Assembly: GCA_933822405.4 (NCBI GenBank) | Contig: CAKOGP040001894.1 | Span: forward strand, 1-14,545 | DNA from: Cylindrotheca closterium | Lineage: Eukaryota > Bacillariophyta > Bacillariophyceae > Bacillariales > Bacillariaceae | Direction of reading: 5' to 3' | Length of the DNA: 14,545 nt | Part shown: positions 1-8,430 of the stretch, piece by piece | Layout of the letters: each line of letters starts with the position of its first letter | Numbering within the stretch: the first letter of the stretch is position 1 | Translations under genes and position numbers: made by a program | The notes under the pieces: model-generated | The model's database searches: none | Seen by the model: the letters and a program-made list of their open reading frames with translations, nothing else | What the model was told of the DNA's origin: nothing

Positions 1-625
1 CGCCATATAGATCTTGCAGGACTTCAGCCTGTCTCAAGAATCGTTCCTTGAAATGCATCAAGTTTTCCGTTGTTCCTTGCTTCATAGCAAAGAACTTTTG
101 ATTCGCTTCCCAGAAATCCAAGAAATCGTACTCAGCATCAGCACTCTTCTTCATGAATCCTTCAATATGCTTCAAGAGTTGGATCGGATCTTCAAGAGTA
201 GTCGTGAAATTGGCTTCACCTCAAAGCTTGATATCCATCGCCTTCGTCACAAACTTCAGCATGATGTTTGATTTGACGGTTCTCTTGTTTGTCTCAAAGT
301 AGGCTGATCTTCACATGTTCTTGTCAAGCTTTGCAGAATAGAGAATCTTGTTTTGGGCCATCTCTGTTTCTCTTGCAACAGCTTCAGTTTGAGTTGGAGC
401 ATTCAATCTTGGAGCGATCGCATTGAAGTCGATCGACTTTCCATCTCGAATTGATTTTACCATGTCTTCGGAACATTTCATTCCAGAAGCTTGGATATAA
501 TCAACCACTCTTTCTTTGGCATCTTCGTACGACAATCTTGCCTTTCCATCGTTTTCATCTTTTGTTGAAAATGGATGTTTATCTTTCTGCAAATTCTCAA
601 CCAAGTCCTTCAATTGGCAAATTTG
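1..625 (-). pseudogene. gag fragment of a separate LTR retrotransposon, running off the left edge
   Basis: One minus-strand frame runs from about 625 to position 1, interrupted only by two TGA codons (313-311 and 223-221). The translated segments contain YFETNKRTVKSN, EDPIQLLKHIEGFMKK and FWEANQKFFAMKQGTTENL followed by FKERFLRQAEVL. This helical, charged pattern with 'MKQ..TENL..F..RF' resembles the capsid-like gag domain of retroelements found in diatoms. Gag packages the element RNA. The pol region would lie beyond the left edge. No LTR or zinc knuckle of this element is visible. An in-frame stop at 628-626 bounds it upstream. It is outside the gypsy element, which begins at 921, so it is a different and probably older insertion. 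The gag call is moderately sure; the exact family is not determined. Confidence 0.6.
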
Positions 626-915
626 TCAAAAACAGATGGATTGCATGGCACGGGCCCTACAATAAGAGAAGATGGAATCAGATGCGGCGGAAGGCCTCAT
701 GGTTATATAGACTACCCAATGAGGTGTGAAACAATTTTTTGTCTGACCTCAATCATGCCACAATCAACAAGTGCTGTTGGAACCGTTTCCGTCAGCTTGC
801 CTTTTGGGATGCACAGTGGGCCCCACATGCAGAGATCGCCGAGCTCCAAGCTATGGTATGCTCTATTGGTATCTGATATAACGACAGAGCGTTATTGGTT
901 CACTTTATTTGTTTG
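626..915. other. intervening sequence with no supported gene
   Basis: About 290 bases lie between the left gag fragment and the gypsy target site. Short open frames exist on the plus strand (for example one containing RRWNQMRRKASWLYR), but I recognise no domain in them. The segment could be upstream leader of the left retroelement, since that element reads on the minus strand, but no LTR boundary is visible. Confidence 0.4.
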
Positions 916-920
916 ATTTG
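916..920. repeat. target site duplication of gypsy element (left copy)
   Basis: ATTTG directly precedes the left LTR (which starts TGACTTAACC). The same ATTTG directly follows the right LTR at 13983-13987. Five bases is the usual duplication for LTR-retrotransposon integrases. Confidence 0.85.
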
Positions 921-1233
921 TGACTTAACCTAGATCAAAGGGATTTGATATCAGTTGATAATGAAATTGTGAGCATTAGAATAGTGGGTTTTAGGTGCGC
1001 TATCTAGTCTTGGTTTGGCAAAGGGATGTCTTCCTTTGGCCTGAAATATTCAGTAACGGTGCTGAAATATTTAGTAACGATCGGAGTACTTAGAAGGGCC
1101 AATAATAGTTAGGCCTGGAATATTGAGTAACCGATTGGAGTATAACAAAAGCGTCTGATGAAAAGAGCGTAAGATGCAGCATCTGCTGGAAGTATGTTGA
1201 AAGTCTGGCCAGCAGTCTGTAGAGAGAACATCA
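921..1233 (-). repeat. gypsy 3' LTR (left)
   Basis: This 313-base repeat pairs with 13702-13982. It starts TGACTTAACC and ends AACATCA. Long stretches match exactly, including the segment around TGAAATATTCAGTAACGG. It is 32 bases longer than its partner because of two length differences, near 951-972 and near 1209-1226. The gypsy stop codon lies about 20 bases inside it. I see no strong polypurine tract between that stop and the LTR. Confidence 0.88.
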
Positions 1234-1251
1234 TTCGCTGTCATGGCGGAA

Positions 1252-2486
1252 TCAAGCGTTGATGGGGGTGTAGTACGGAACGCATTGTCGGAGACTTACC
1301 TGTTGTGCATAGAAGTCACGTTGTAGTTTGATTGTGCCATTGTCGTAGACACGGAGTATTTGATATGGACCTGTTTGTTTGGGCAGGACTTTTCGTTGCA
1401 ATTTGCCGCAATCAAGGAGGACCAAATCACCCACGCGGTATTTTTGAGGCTGGCGTTTGGAGTTTTCTTGCGTGTATTCTTATTTGCGGCTTGTTGACGT
1501 TTGCTTTTAATATCATGCCATTTCGTTTTAAATGAGAGGTCGAAAAGCATATCACCACCAAAAACTAGTTGAGCGGGTGTCGCTTCCATGACAGTATGGA
1601 CAGTGGAGCGAATAGCCCAAGCGCAGTTGCTTAAGATTTGGGTCCAAGGATCATCATAATTGAATTCCTCTAACTTGTTTGTACGGAGCATGTTTCCGAG
1701 CATTTGGTGGATTTAATCTACATAATTTTTCTTGACTGTTGTAGGGACCGGTTTGATTCCATATCTTTTTAGTACTTCTTGGAATTCTTTGCCAAGGAAT
1801 TCTTTACCATTGTAAAAAATGCATTCTTGAGGTCTTGGATATAGCGAGAACCATACACGGTCGAGCATCGTTGATGTAGTAAGTGACTTTTTGTCATCAA
1901 TTTCTACAAGTTTGAACCATCCTGTTGCTGGATCACAAATCGTCATGGCGTGTAGTTTGATATCTTTGCCGTCTTTTGTAGTTACAATGTAAGGACCGAT
2001 AAGGTCAACACAAATGGTGTTCCAAGGCTAATAGGCAAATTCTTTCACTGGCAGTTTGCCATATTTAAGTTTTGGATTTTTACATAGTTGGCATTTGCGG
2101 CAATGCTTCATATGAGTCTTGACGTCGTGTCGTAGACCTGGCCAAGTTTGGTGTTGGCAAATGGTTTGCTCAGTTTGTGTTACGCCAGGGTGCTGTAACA
2201 TGTCATGATACCACTGTAGAACATGCTGCTGTCGTAGTGGCTTAGGAACATAAATCTGTTTGTGGAATAAGATTATTTTGGTGTCATGCACCTCTTTGGA
2301 AAAGTATTCTGGATGGTTTTGTAAATGTCGCATTAGAGTTTTATCTTTCTTTTGATACTCTGCGATTAGACCAGTGTCAAGGGGGAATTGATATTTCTCC
2401 GCCTTATAACCTTCCAGCAAGTCCATGTTGAACCTTTCAGCTAGTTGGACTTTGTCAAATTCATCATATTTTGTTGTGAAGTCTGC
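1252..2486 (-). pseudogene. gypsy integrase (zinc finger, broken catalytic core, GPF/Y-type C-terminus)
   Basis: Integrase joins the element cDNA to the host chromosome. The N-terminal H2C2 zinc finger is intact: WYHDMLQH (His near 2207 and 2190), then HCRKCQLC (Cys near 2100 and 2093). The core begins after an in-frame TAG at 2030-2028. The first catalytic Asp is present in TICVDLIGPY (2006-2004). The second, normally in a DNG motif, is Tyr here (FYNGKEF, 1814-1812). The segment that should carry the catalytic Glu is missing around a TAA at 1715-1713; the frame resumes with a HQMLGNMLRT-like stretch. A frameshift near 1463-1472 leads into VGDLVLLDCGKLQRK and GPYQILRVYDNGTIKL, the GPF/Y-type module of gypsy integrases. 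The frame ends with TGA at 1252. It is catalytically dead and clearly identified. Confidence 0.88.
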
Positions 2487-2985
2487 GTCCATACAACTTA
2501 AGCAATCGGTGACCGCATTGGCAGATTCATCAATATGTCTTATGTCTGGCCTGAATTCTTCAATGATCCATCTCCATTGTTGGATTCTTAGGGATTGAGA
2601 AATGGTTTTTGGGTCTGTATGATTTTTGTGATTGGTATATACGATAATTTTGCGACCAAGCAAGATGTTGCGGTATTCACGTAATGTATCAACGATTGAC
2701 AACATTTTGCGTTCTCCAGTTCCTTTGCGCAGGATTTAATTTTCTGCTGTAGAAAGGAATAGGTTTTCCTTCTTGGGAAACCACTCCACCGCGCTGGAAG
2801 TCGCTAGCATCAGTGTGTATTGTGAAAGGTTTGGAGAAATCAGGGAATGCAAGCATAGTGTCTTTTGCAATCACTCGTTTCACATGTTTGAACGCTTCTG
2901 TGTGTTCTTGTTTCCATACTAATGGACGTCCTTTTTTGCTTGATTTGATTAGTTCAGTAAACGGAGCTAACATATGTGAGCGCTT
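2487..2985 (-). pseudogene. gypsy RNase H domain
   Basis: RNase H degrades the RNA strand of the RNA-DNA hybrid during reverse transcription. The N-terminal part shows FTIHTDASDFQRGGVVSQEG and PFYSRKLNPAQRN, the standard gypsy RNase H start with its catalytic Asp. After a frameshift at about 2716-2725 the next frame continues with TLREYRNILLGRKIIVYTN and a degenerate end (ANAVTDCLSCMD, where this family normally has a VADALSR-like motif). The conserved YTDHKNL block reads YTNHKNH, a lost acidic residue. The frame is separated from reverse transcriptase by a TAA at 2988-2986. It is a non-functional remnant of the same polyprotein. Confidence 0.85.
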
Positions 2986-4038
2986 TTACCACATATCACA
3001 GTAATAATTGAGCATGCCAAGGAATGAGCGTAATTGTTTCAAAGTTTTTGGGGGTTTCAACCGCTGAATCGCTCCCACTTTGGAAGCAAGAGGGCAAATG
3101 CCTTGGCGCAGGACCAAGTAGCCTAAGTATTTAAATTGTTGAGTTGCGAACTCAGATTTGGGTAAATTAACTTTAAGGCCGGCTTTGTGGAGCCGTTGGA
3201 GACATAGTTCTAGCCTTTGAAGGTGGTCTTCAAAGTCACCTTTGGTGACACAGAGGACATCATCTAAGTATGTTAAGACGTCGCTGAGGCCTTCCATGAG
3301 GCGATTCATAGCTTCTTGAAAAATGTAAGCTGAGGGCATTGCGCCGATGGGCAGTTTTTGGTAACTATATTTGCCCCAAGGTAAGATGATAGTACAGAGC
3401 TTAGAGGACTTGGGGGTAATACGTACGTTCCAATATCCCATGTTCAAGTCAATGGCGGAGGCATAAGTAAATCTGCTGATATCTGAAATTTTTGGAAGTG
3501 GGTAGACTTGTTTTTGGAGCATTAAGTTTAAGACTCAAAAGTCCGTGACAAGGCGGCATTGTCCGTTTGCCTTGGGAACAATAAATGAAGGAGCGCTCCA
3601 TTTGCTGAAAGTGTCCTTCTTGAGAATGCCAATGCAAACTAAACGATCAATTTCTTTGCAGATTGTGTCTCTATGTATGAGTGGAATTGGCATAGGTTTT
3701 GCGTGGAATGGTTTACTTCCTGGTTTAAGTTTGAAATCAACTGGCAGAATGTTCCACGTGCCTAAAGTGCCGTCAAATAATTCTTTATATTTGCAGAGCA
3801 AACTCTTCAACATGGTTTTTTTGTGCGCTGATAACTGATTCATTTGTTCAATGTCCGCATTAATATCTGCTTTTTTGTATTTAGCATCCAGAAGTTTAGC
3901 CGCGCCAAATAGTTCTTCTTCTTGTTCTATTTCCATGATCTCTTCAAACATGGTTTGAAGTTTGTCTTCGTTTTCATCAGAACGGTCTGTGTAACCTTTC
4001 ATGGGAACTGAGATTCCGTCCCACATTAGCAATTGTTT
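2986..4038 (-). pseudogene. gypsy reverse transcriptase with N-terminal linker
   Basis: The enzyme copies element RNA into DNA. The minus-strand frame carries, in order, an acidic linker (MFEEIMEIEQEEELFG), the pre-RT block HAKPMPIPLIHRD, then GILKKDTFSKWSAPSFIVPK and CRLVTDF. It continues with AIDLNMGYW (first catalytic Asp near 3450), KLPIGAMPSAYIFQEAMN, and the active site YLDD at 3270-3259. KYLGYLVLRQGI and LRSFLGMLNYY of the thumb and connection follow. Both active-site Asp residues are kept. The frame is broken by TGA at 3537-3535, directly after VTDF where Arg (CGA) is usual, and by TAA at 2988-2986. Identity as Ty3/gypsy RT is secure; the product is not expressible as one protein. Confidence 0.9.
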
Positions 4039-4433
4039 GGACCAAAGGATGTCAATGCCTAGTGAGTTTTGTAGATCATGTCCAATGATCATGTTGTAGC
4101 TAGAGTATGAATATTCGTCCACATGCATTGGGAAGGTTATTTCACAACTTGAGGTGAATTCTGGAATACAGAATGTGACGTTACATTTAGACTTGGTTGT
4201 AAAAGTACCAGCGTTGGTAGACCAATTTTTTTCTTTGCTACATGATTTTTGCTATACATTGAGTCTGGAATGACATTTTGTTTGAAGATTGTTTTGGAAC
4301 AGCCAGTGTCAATCAATACATGTAATACTTTAATTTTGTTACTCTCACTACTCTTAATTGTGACCTTTACTGTTGTAGTAAGATCGCAAATTTTCTTCTT
4401 GGTTGGGCCGTCTTTACGGTCCCTTTTGTAATT
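4039..4433 (-). pseudogene. gypsy aspartic protease
   Basis: The protease cleaves the gag-pol polyprotein. The active-site motif LIDTGCSKTIF is seen, with DTG at 4310-4302, and the C-terminal motif NMIIGHDL lies in another frame near 4090-4075. The two parts are offset by one base; the switch maps to a run of seven T on the plus strand (A on the coding strand) at 4226-4232. At its upstream edge the frame runs straight into the copia LTR. The codon AAT at 4433-4431 is the same codon as at 12869-12867 on the far side of the copia element, so gag and protease were one continuous frame before that insertion. A basic stretch (YKRDRKDGPTKKK) precedes the protease; no zinc knuckle is seen. Confidence 0.85.
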
Positions 4434-4435
4434 GT
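4431..4435. repeat. target site duplication of copia element (left copy)
   Basis: ATTGT abuts the first base of the 5' LTR (TGTTGG) and is repeated right after the 3' LTR at 12867-12871. The match extends to AATTGT if one LTR-terminal A is counted. It lies inside gypsy coding sequence. Confidence 0.9.
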
Positions 4436-4901
4436 TGTTGGTGAAATGGGATCTTGATAGGTAAAAGAACAGTCGAACATTTCGGACAGTTAAGTCGGAC
4501 ATTGGTGATATCGAACACGGACAGAAGTACGGTTCGGGTACGTACAGAGATGGATAAGTATTGAAGGTAGATCTACTCTGTGACTAGTTCGTGAAGAACA
4601 TGTGCGTATGTGCTTTATACGCCGCGACAGCTGGTGAGAGCTGACGCAGACGGCTTCCGGAAGAGATTTTTTGTACCTGCTTGTGGAGATCATTGTTGAT
4701 CGACTTCTGGCAAGAATAGCAGTAGAATAAGATCTAATAGGAAGTGGTGAGACTGTTCATCCGCAGGTTGAAGCCCAGCATCACTGGCACCTGTTCCTAT
4801 TGTAGGCAATCCATAGCCGACGTAGATTCGAGCTCAGTATACTCCAGAGGTAGCTAGAGCGTTGAGGCTCTCATTACAGCTACGGAGTTGATTATCTGAC
4901 A
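4436..4901 (+). repeat. copia 5' LTR
   Basis: 466 bases, beginning TGTTGGTGAAATGGG and ending TTATCTGACA. It aligns without gaps to 12401-12866, with about 15 mismatches by hand count. It should carry promoter and polyadenylation signals. I see no canonical TATA box upstream of the putative R start at 4693, only T-rich sequence near 4667-4672. GAATAAGATC near 4726 is a possible weak polyadenylation signal. Confidence 0.93.
4693..4704 (+). promoter_or_regulatory. LTR segment complementary to the priming site; candidate R start
   Basis: TTGTTGATCGAC, at LTR bases 258-269, is the exact reverse complement of 4902-4913. The same 12-mer is unchanged in the internal LTR copy (5242-5253) and the 3' LTR (12658-12669). 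If transcripts start here, their 5' end could pair with the site after the LTR and prime reverse transcription. The transcription start is inferred. Confidence 0.5.
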
Positions 4902-4913
4902 GTCGATCAACAA
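4902..4913 (+). promoter_or_regulatory. candidate primer binding site, self-priming type
   Basis: GTCGATCAACAA begins at the first base after the 5' LTR, where a minus-strand primer must bind. It does not start with TGG, so it is not complementary to a tRNA 3' CCA end. It is instead the exact reverse complement of 4693-4704 in the LTR (13 bases if the last LTR base is included). It is repeated unchanged at 5451-5462 after the internal LTR copy. An internal tRNA fragment, as used by Drosophila copia, remains an alternative primer. Confidence 0.5.
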
Positions 4914-4958
4914 AGGTAACTTTTGAACATTGCAAAGTAGGAGGGACTACAGAGCAAT

Positions 4959-5105
4959 ATGCCTGGTGGAAGAAACCAAGGCAGAGGCGGTCGAAGTGGC
5001 CGTGGAGGAAGATCTGCACAGCAGACTGGTCGGACAGTGAAGTCGGACATTCGTGATATCGAACACGGACGGGAGTACGGTTCGAGTACTTACAGAGATG
5101 GATAA
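4959..5105 (+). pseudogene. truncated chimeric gag start reading into LTR
   Basis: The ATG at 4959 begins the same arginine- and glycine-rich N-terminus as the real gag at 5509 (both begin with MPG; here MPGGRNQGRGG). After about 25 codons it crosses the duplication junction into LTR sequence. It ends at TAA 5103-5105, giving 48 residues. It is a by-product of the tandem duplication. If the 5' LTR is used, this would be the first start codon on the transcript and would compete with the full gag start downstream. There is no sign of selection for the chimeric tail. Confidence 0.6.
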
Positions 5106-5450
5106 GTATTGAAGATAGATCCAGATCTGTGACTAGTTCGTGAAGAACATGTGCGTATGTGCTTTATGCGCCGCGACAGCTGGTGAGAGCTGACGCAGGT
5201 TGCTTCCGGAAGAGATTTTTTGTACCTGCTTGTGGAGATCATTGTTGATCGACTTCTGGCAAGAATAGCAGTAGAATAAGATCTAATAGGAAGTGGTGAG
5301 ACTGTTCATCCGCAGGTTGAAGCCCAGCATCACTGGCACCTGTTCCTATTGTAGGCAATCCATAGCCGACGTAGATTTGAGCTCAGTATACTCCAGAGGT
5401 AGCTAGAGCGTTGAGGCTCTCATTACAGCTACGGAGTTGATTATCTGACA
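5029..5450 (+). repeat. internal 5'-truncated copia LTR copy
   Basis: The sequence matches LTR bases from about position 46 to the terminal CA, so it lacks only the first 45 or so bases. It differs from the outer LTRs at roughly 14-16 positions in 420 by hand count (for example ATTCGTG for ATTGGTG, and GGTTGC for GACGGC). This is about as far from each outer LTR as they are from one another. Confidence 0.88.
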
Positions 5451-5462
5451 GTCGATCAACAA
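5451..5462 (+). promoter_or_regulatory. second copy of candidate primer binding site
   Basis: GTCGATCAACAA directly follows the CA end of the internal LTR copy, identical to 4902-4913. The bases after it differ (GAGGTAAT versus AGGTAAC), so the 12-mer is better kept than its surroundings. Confidence 0.45.
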
Positions 5463-5684
5463 GAGGTAATTTTTGAACATTGCAAAGTAGGAGGGACTAC
5501 AGAGCAAGATGCCTGGTAGAAGAAACCAAGGCAGAGGCGGTCAAGGTGGCCGTGGAGGAAGATCTGCGCAGCAGACTGGTCGAGGGTCTCACGGCAAGAA
5601 GGCCGACAGACCGAAGCAATACCATCCTCACAATCCTGACTTCACTCACGAGCAGGTGACAATATATTTGCTTGAGGCCATCGC

Positions 5685-5722
5685 GCTCAAGAGCTTGGAC
5701 TACGCTCAAGAGCTTGGACTAC
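5685..5722 (+). repeat. 19-bp tandem duplication that shifts the gag frame
   Basis: GCTCAAGAGCTTGGACTAC occurs twice in a row (5685-5703 and 5704-5722), followed by GCTCAAGA. Nineteen is not a multiple of three. The upstream frame therefore stops at 5770-5772, while the frame leading to zinc knuckle and protease is the one that fits a single unit. Confidence 0.95.
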
Positions 5723-6115
5723 GCTCAAGATATGATCTGGAGTGTGAGAAATATGGCCCATGTGGACTTTGAGGCTTTAAGAGGCACTCAAACGGTATAC
5801 AAGCCGGGAAAGAACGACTCCGAGTTCTTCAAAAGTTCGAGACAGGCTCAACTTGATAGGAACTGGGAAAACCTAAATGTCAAAGCTCAAGCTGACCAAG
5901 TATTCGAAATCCTTGGTACAGATGTGTTGCATGCGAACAGCAGTGCCCCGAACGGAGTGAGCAACGCACAGGCGGCTGCTCGAACGACATCTTCACGACC
6001 GGCTTTTAGTTGCTGGTGTTGCGGAGATACTGGCCATGGAGTCACCTGTTGTCCCAAACGTTCCACACGCCCGCAAGCGGAATGGAGCGACCCAGGACGA
6101 TACAGCGACGCCTCC

Positions 6116-6135
6116 ACTACTACTACTACTACTAC
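6116..6135 (+). repeat. (ACT)n microsatellite inside gag
   Basis: Six ACT triplets plus AC. In the gag frame it encodes, with the next codon ACA, seven consecutive threonines followed by RR. It is in phase with the codons, so length changes by whole units would keep the frame. Confidence 0.95.
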
Positions 6136-6600
6136 AAGACGAGCGGGGAGAGCCAATCTCCAAGTCCCTGCGACTGCATCTGCAGCGCAGTCGGATGTCG
6201 CGTCTAGCGTCACTGGAACGCAATCAACTGGTCAACAACATCGAAGCAATATGCAACGAGCTGTTGTTGACAGGAGTGGAAATAGCACTTCTGGTGCTAC
6301 GGATGTACCCGGTTCTTATGTGGTACAAGGCAGGTCTGTCGATGATGGACAATCTAATGGTAGGATTACAGGATGGAACCTCGCACAAGTACGTGTAAGA
6401 CCAATTCTGAAGAAGAAAGCAGTCTCCACTGAAGACAGGGGAGAGTTGCTAATGAAGAAATGGCAAGCACAACTAGAAGCTGCCAGTACTTTCAAGGACG
6501 ATGACAGCATGGTCAGCGATGGAAGCTTGAACACGCAGATTTACAAGTCGACCTCGAAGATGGATTCATTGAAGCACTGTTCTCAATGGACCAAAGACAA

Positions 6601-6958
6601 CAAGAAACCTTTCAAATCTAATGGAAGTAAGCACTGGGATATCGATCTTGGTGTACATCTTGATTCTGGATCTACGTTCAGCCTACAAATGAACAAAGAT
6701 TACGCCAAACCGGGCAATGTGTCTGACCTGGATTACATGTTCAACTACGGTACGAACACTGGCCAACGTGACCTGCATCAACAGGTCGAATCAAGTATTA
6801 TCGAAGGACACACTTGCTTGCTAGATACTGAAGCGCAATGTAACCTTGATAGTTTATCCGAGCTTGTGAAGCTTGGATTCCGTGTCGTTATGGACACTGA
6901 CATTGAAAACTCCTTCATCGTTACGAAGGGGGAACAGAGAATGAGGTATGTGCATTGA
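6601..6958 (+). pseudogene. copia aspartic protease
   Basis: The protease matures the gag-pol polyprotein. The motif VHLDSGSTFSLQMNKDY is the Ty1/copia-type active site (D-S-G), with the catalytic Asp at 6662-6664. It lies in the same frame as the zinc knuckle and is followed by CLLDTEAQCNLDSLSELVKL and then GFRVVMDTDIENSFIV, consistent with the protease C-terminal strands. The frame is closed by TGA at 6956-6958, after which homologous coding sequence resumes in the same frame (NGLYTFMPDG). CGA (Arg) is the simplest ancestral codon. Confidence 0.83.
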
Positions 6959-8422
6959 AACGGATTGTATACTTTCATGCCCGATGGTAGGGCAGAGGGT
7001 GATGAAGGGTCCGAATACTCTGAATGTGAATACAGAGAATGCGGAAATTGTGACTGCGACGCGATCGGTGTCGCACACACTGAATGCCATAAATGTGGTG
7101 TTATTTTCTGTGGTAGAATTTTAAAAATTAGCTATTCCAATTTCGATTATTGTGGCATACAGACGGTACGGGAGAATATCGAAGGGTTCACTGATAAACA
7201 AGTTGAGCGGGCAAATCGCGCATGATCAGTGTATCATATGGCTGGTGCACCAGGAGTGCAAGCGTTTTGTATTGCAGTAAGATCTGGTCTGTTCAGGAAC
7301 TGCAATGTGAATGAAGAAGATGCAATCATTGCCGAAAAAATATATGGACCTGGTTCTTCGGTCCTAAAAGGAAAGACGAAGCGTCCCACACCTGAAGGAG
7401 TGCGGGATGACTGGATAGAAATACCAAAGGAGTTATTAATGCACAATCTGAGTGTTGTGCTGCACATTGATCTTAACAATTCATTTGGACTCACAACCAT
7501 TGATGGGAGTGTGAGACACCGGTGCTGCATACCCTTGGCTTCACGATCCAAAACGGCATTGTATGACACAATTGATAAATGCTTTCGAATATATAATGCA
7601 CGTGATTTCACAATGGAAAAGATTTACTGCGATGGGGAGTTCCGTCCGGTATTTGAACCCGTGAAAGACGAACTTGAAGTTCATATGAATTACGCCAGCA
7701 GAGGCGAACATGATCCGAAAGCGGAAAGAAATAATCAGCATTTAAAGGCACTGTTTCGGATTCACTTTCACCGAATGCCATTCAAGGCGATTCCAAAGAA
7801 GTTGACTGTGGCACTTATGGCACGAGTTGCAAAAATATCCAACTACTATCCGGCGAAAGGTGGGTTGTCTGCATACTACAGCCCGCAGATGATTATGCAT
7901 CAACGAATGGTTGATGCCTCCAACGAATTTGTCGCTGAGATTGGCGCCTATGTCCACGGATATGGTCATGACACCAAGAATAATATGGCTGCTTGAACGA
8001 TCGAAGGTGTTTACATGGGACCCACCGACAATATTCAAGAAGGGCACCGTATCTATGATCTGAACACAAAGTGCGAGGCACGACGTGCAAAAATAAAGGT
8101 TCTTCCGATGACTGACCAAGTCATCAAGATTATCGAAGAAGACGCACGATTGGAAGGAGTGACGGAATTGCGCACCTATTCCAAGCGTAATGGCGAGCTA
8201 ATCCTCAATGGTGATTTGCTCAAAGGAGTGGACCCAGATGAACTGTGGGATGAAAACTATGTACCAGTAAACAAAATTGAAAGACTGAGTAATGTAACCC
8301 TCCGAAATGAAAATATTCCAGATGACGAACTTGAAGAATTACTAATGGATGCTGAAGCAGACATCATGGAAGCGAGGTTCGACAGGGACAGAAACCCAAG
8401 ATACCATAGCGAAGCGAGGTAG
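6959..8422 (+). pseudogene. copia integrase (DDE core intact, frame interrupted)
   Basis: Integrase inserts the cDNA. A Cys/His-rich stretch (ECGNCDCDAIG, ECHKCGVIFCG) comes first at 7036-7113. Then YHMAGAPGVQAF and RNCNVNEEDAIIAEKIYGPG, typical of the N-terminal zinc-binding region in this lineage. The core keeps all three acidic residues: Asp in VVLHIDLNNS (7469), Asp in IYCDGEFRP (7631) and Glu in PKAERNNQ (7724). YYPAKGGLSAYYSPQMI follows. The frame is cut by TGA at 7223-7225 and 7994-7996. It ends at 8422, near a frameshift at about 8405-8430, beyond which the polyprotein continues in the next frame. No active-site change was seen; only the reading frame is broken. Confidence 0.87.
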
Positions 8423-8430
8423 AGGACGAA

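Larger units (their letters stand above)
4483..5582 (+). repeat. tandem duplication of about 550 bp (LTR, leader and gag start)
   Basis: Two head-to-tail units, about 4483-5032 and 5033-5582. Each holds most of the LTR, the putative priming site, the leader and the first 24 or so codons of gag. At the junction the gag sequence ACTGGTCG switches to LTR sequence GTCGGACAG. The shared GTCG (5029-5032) points to joining at a microhomology. The units differ by a few percent and small indels. Confidence 0.88.
5509..6600 (+). pseudogene. copia gag with zinc knuckle, split by a 19-bp duplication
   Basis: Gag forms the particle that packages element RNA. The chosen ATG is at 5509; the same leader-ATG arrangement occurs in the duplicated unit at 4959. 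The N-terminus is rich in Arg, Gly and Gln (GRGGQGGRGG). The first frame runs to TGA at 5770-5772, because a 19-bp tandem duplication at 5685-5722 shifts the frame; with one unit the frame would run on into the protease. Downstream, FSCWCCGDTGHGVTCC at about 6005-6052 is a CX2CX4HX4C zinc knuckle for RNA binding. It is followed by a run of seven Thr codons and a long Ser/Thr/Gln-rich, probably disordered segment. The boundary with protease is approximate. No major homology region was identified. Confidence 0.82.

Noticed and set aside
1332..1535. Plus-strand hydrophobic ORF that looks like membrane segments
   Set aside because: It overlaps the gypsy integrase C-terminus on the other strand, which has clear family motifs.
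5887..6223. Overlapping minus-strand and alternative plus-strand ORFs across the gag zinc knuckle region
   Set aside because: They are shadows of the gag frame. Their low-complexity runs (Val or Ser repeats) come from the ACT microsatellite.
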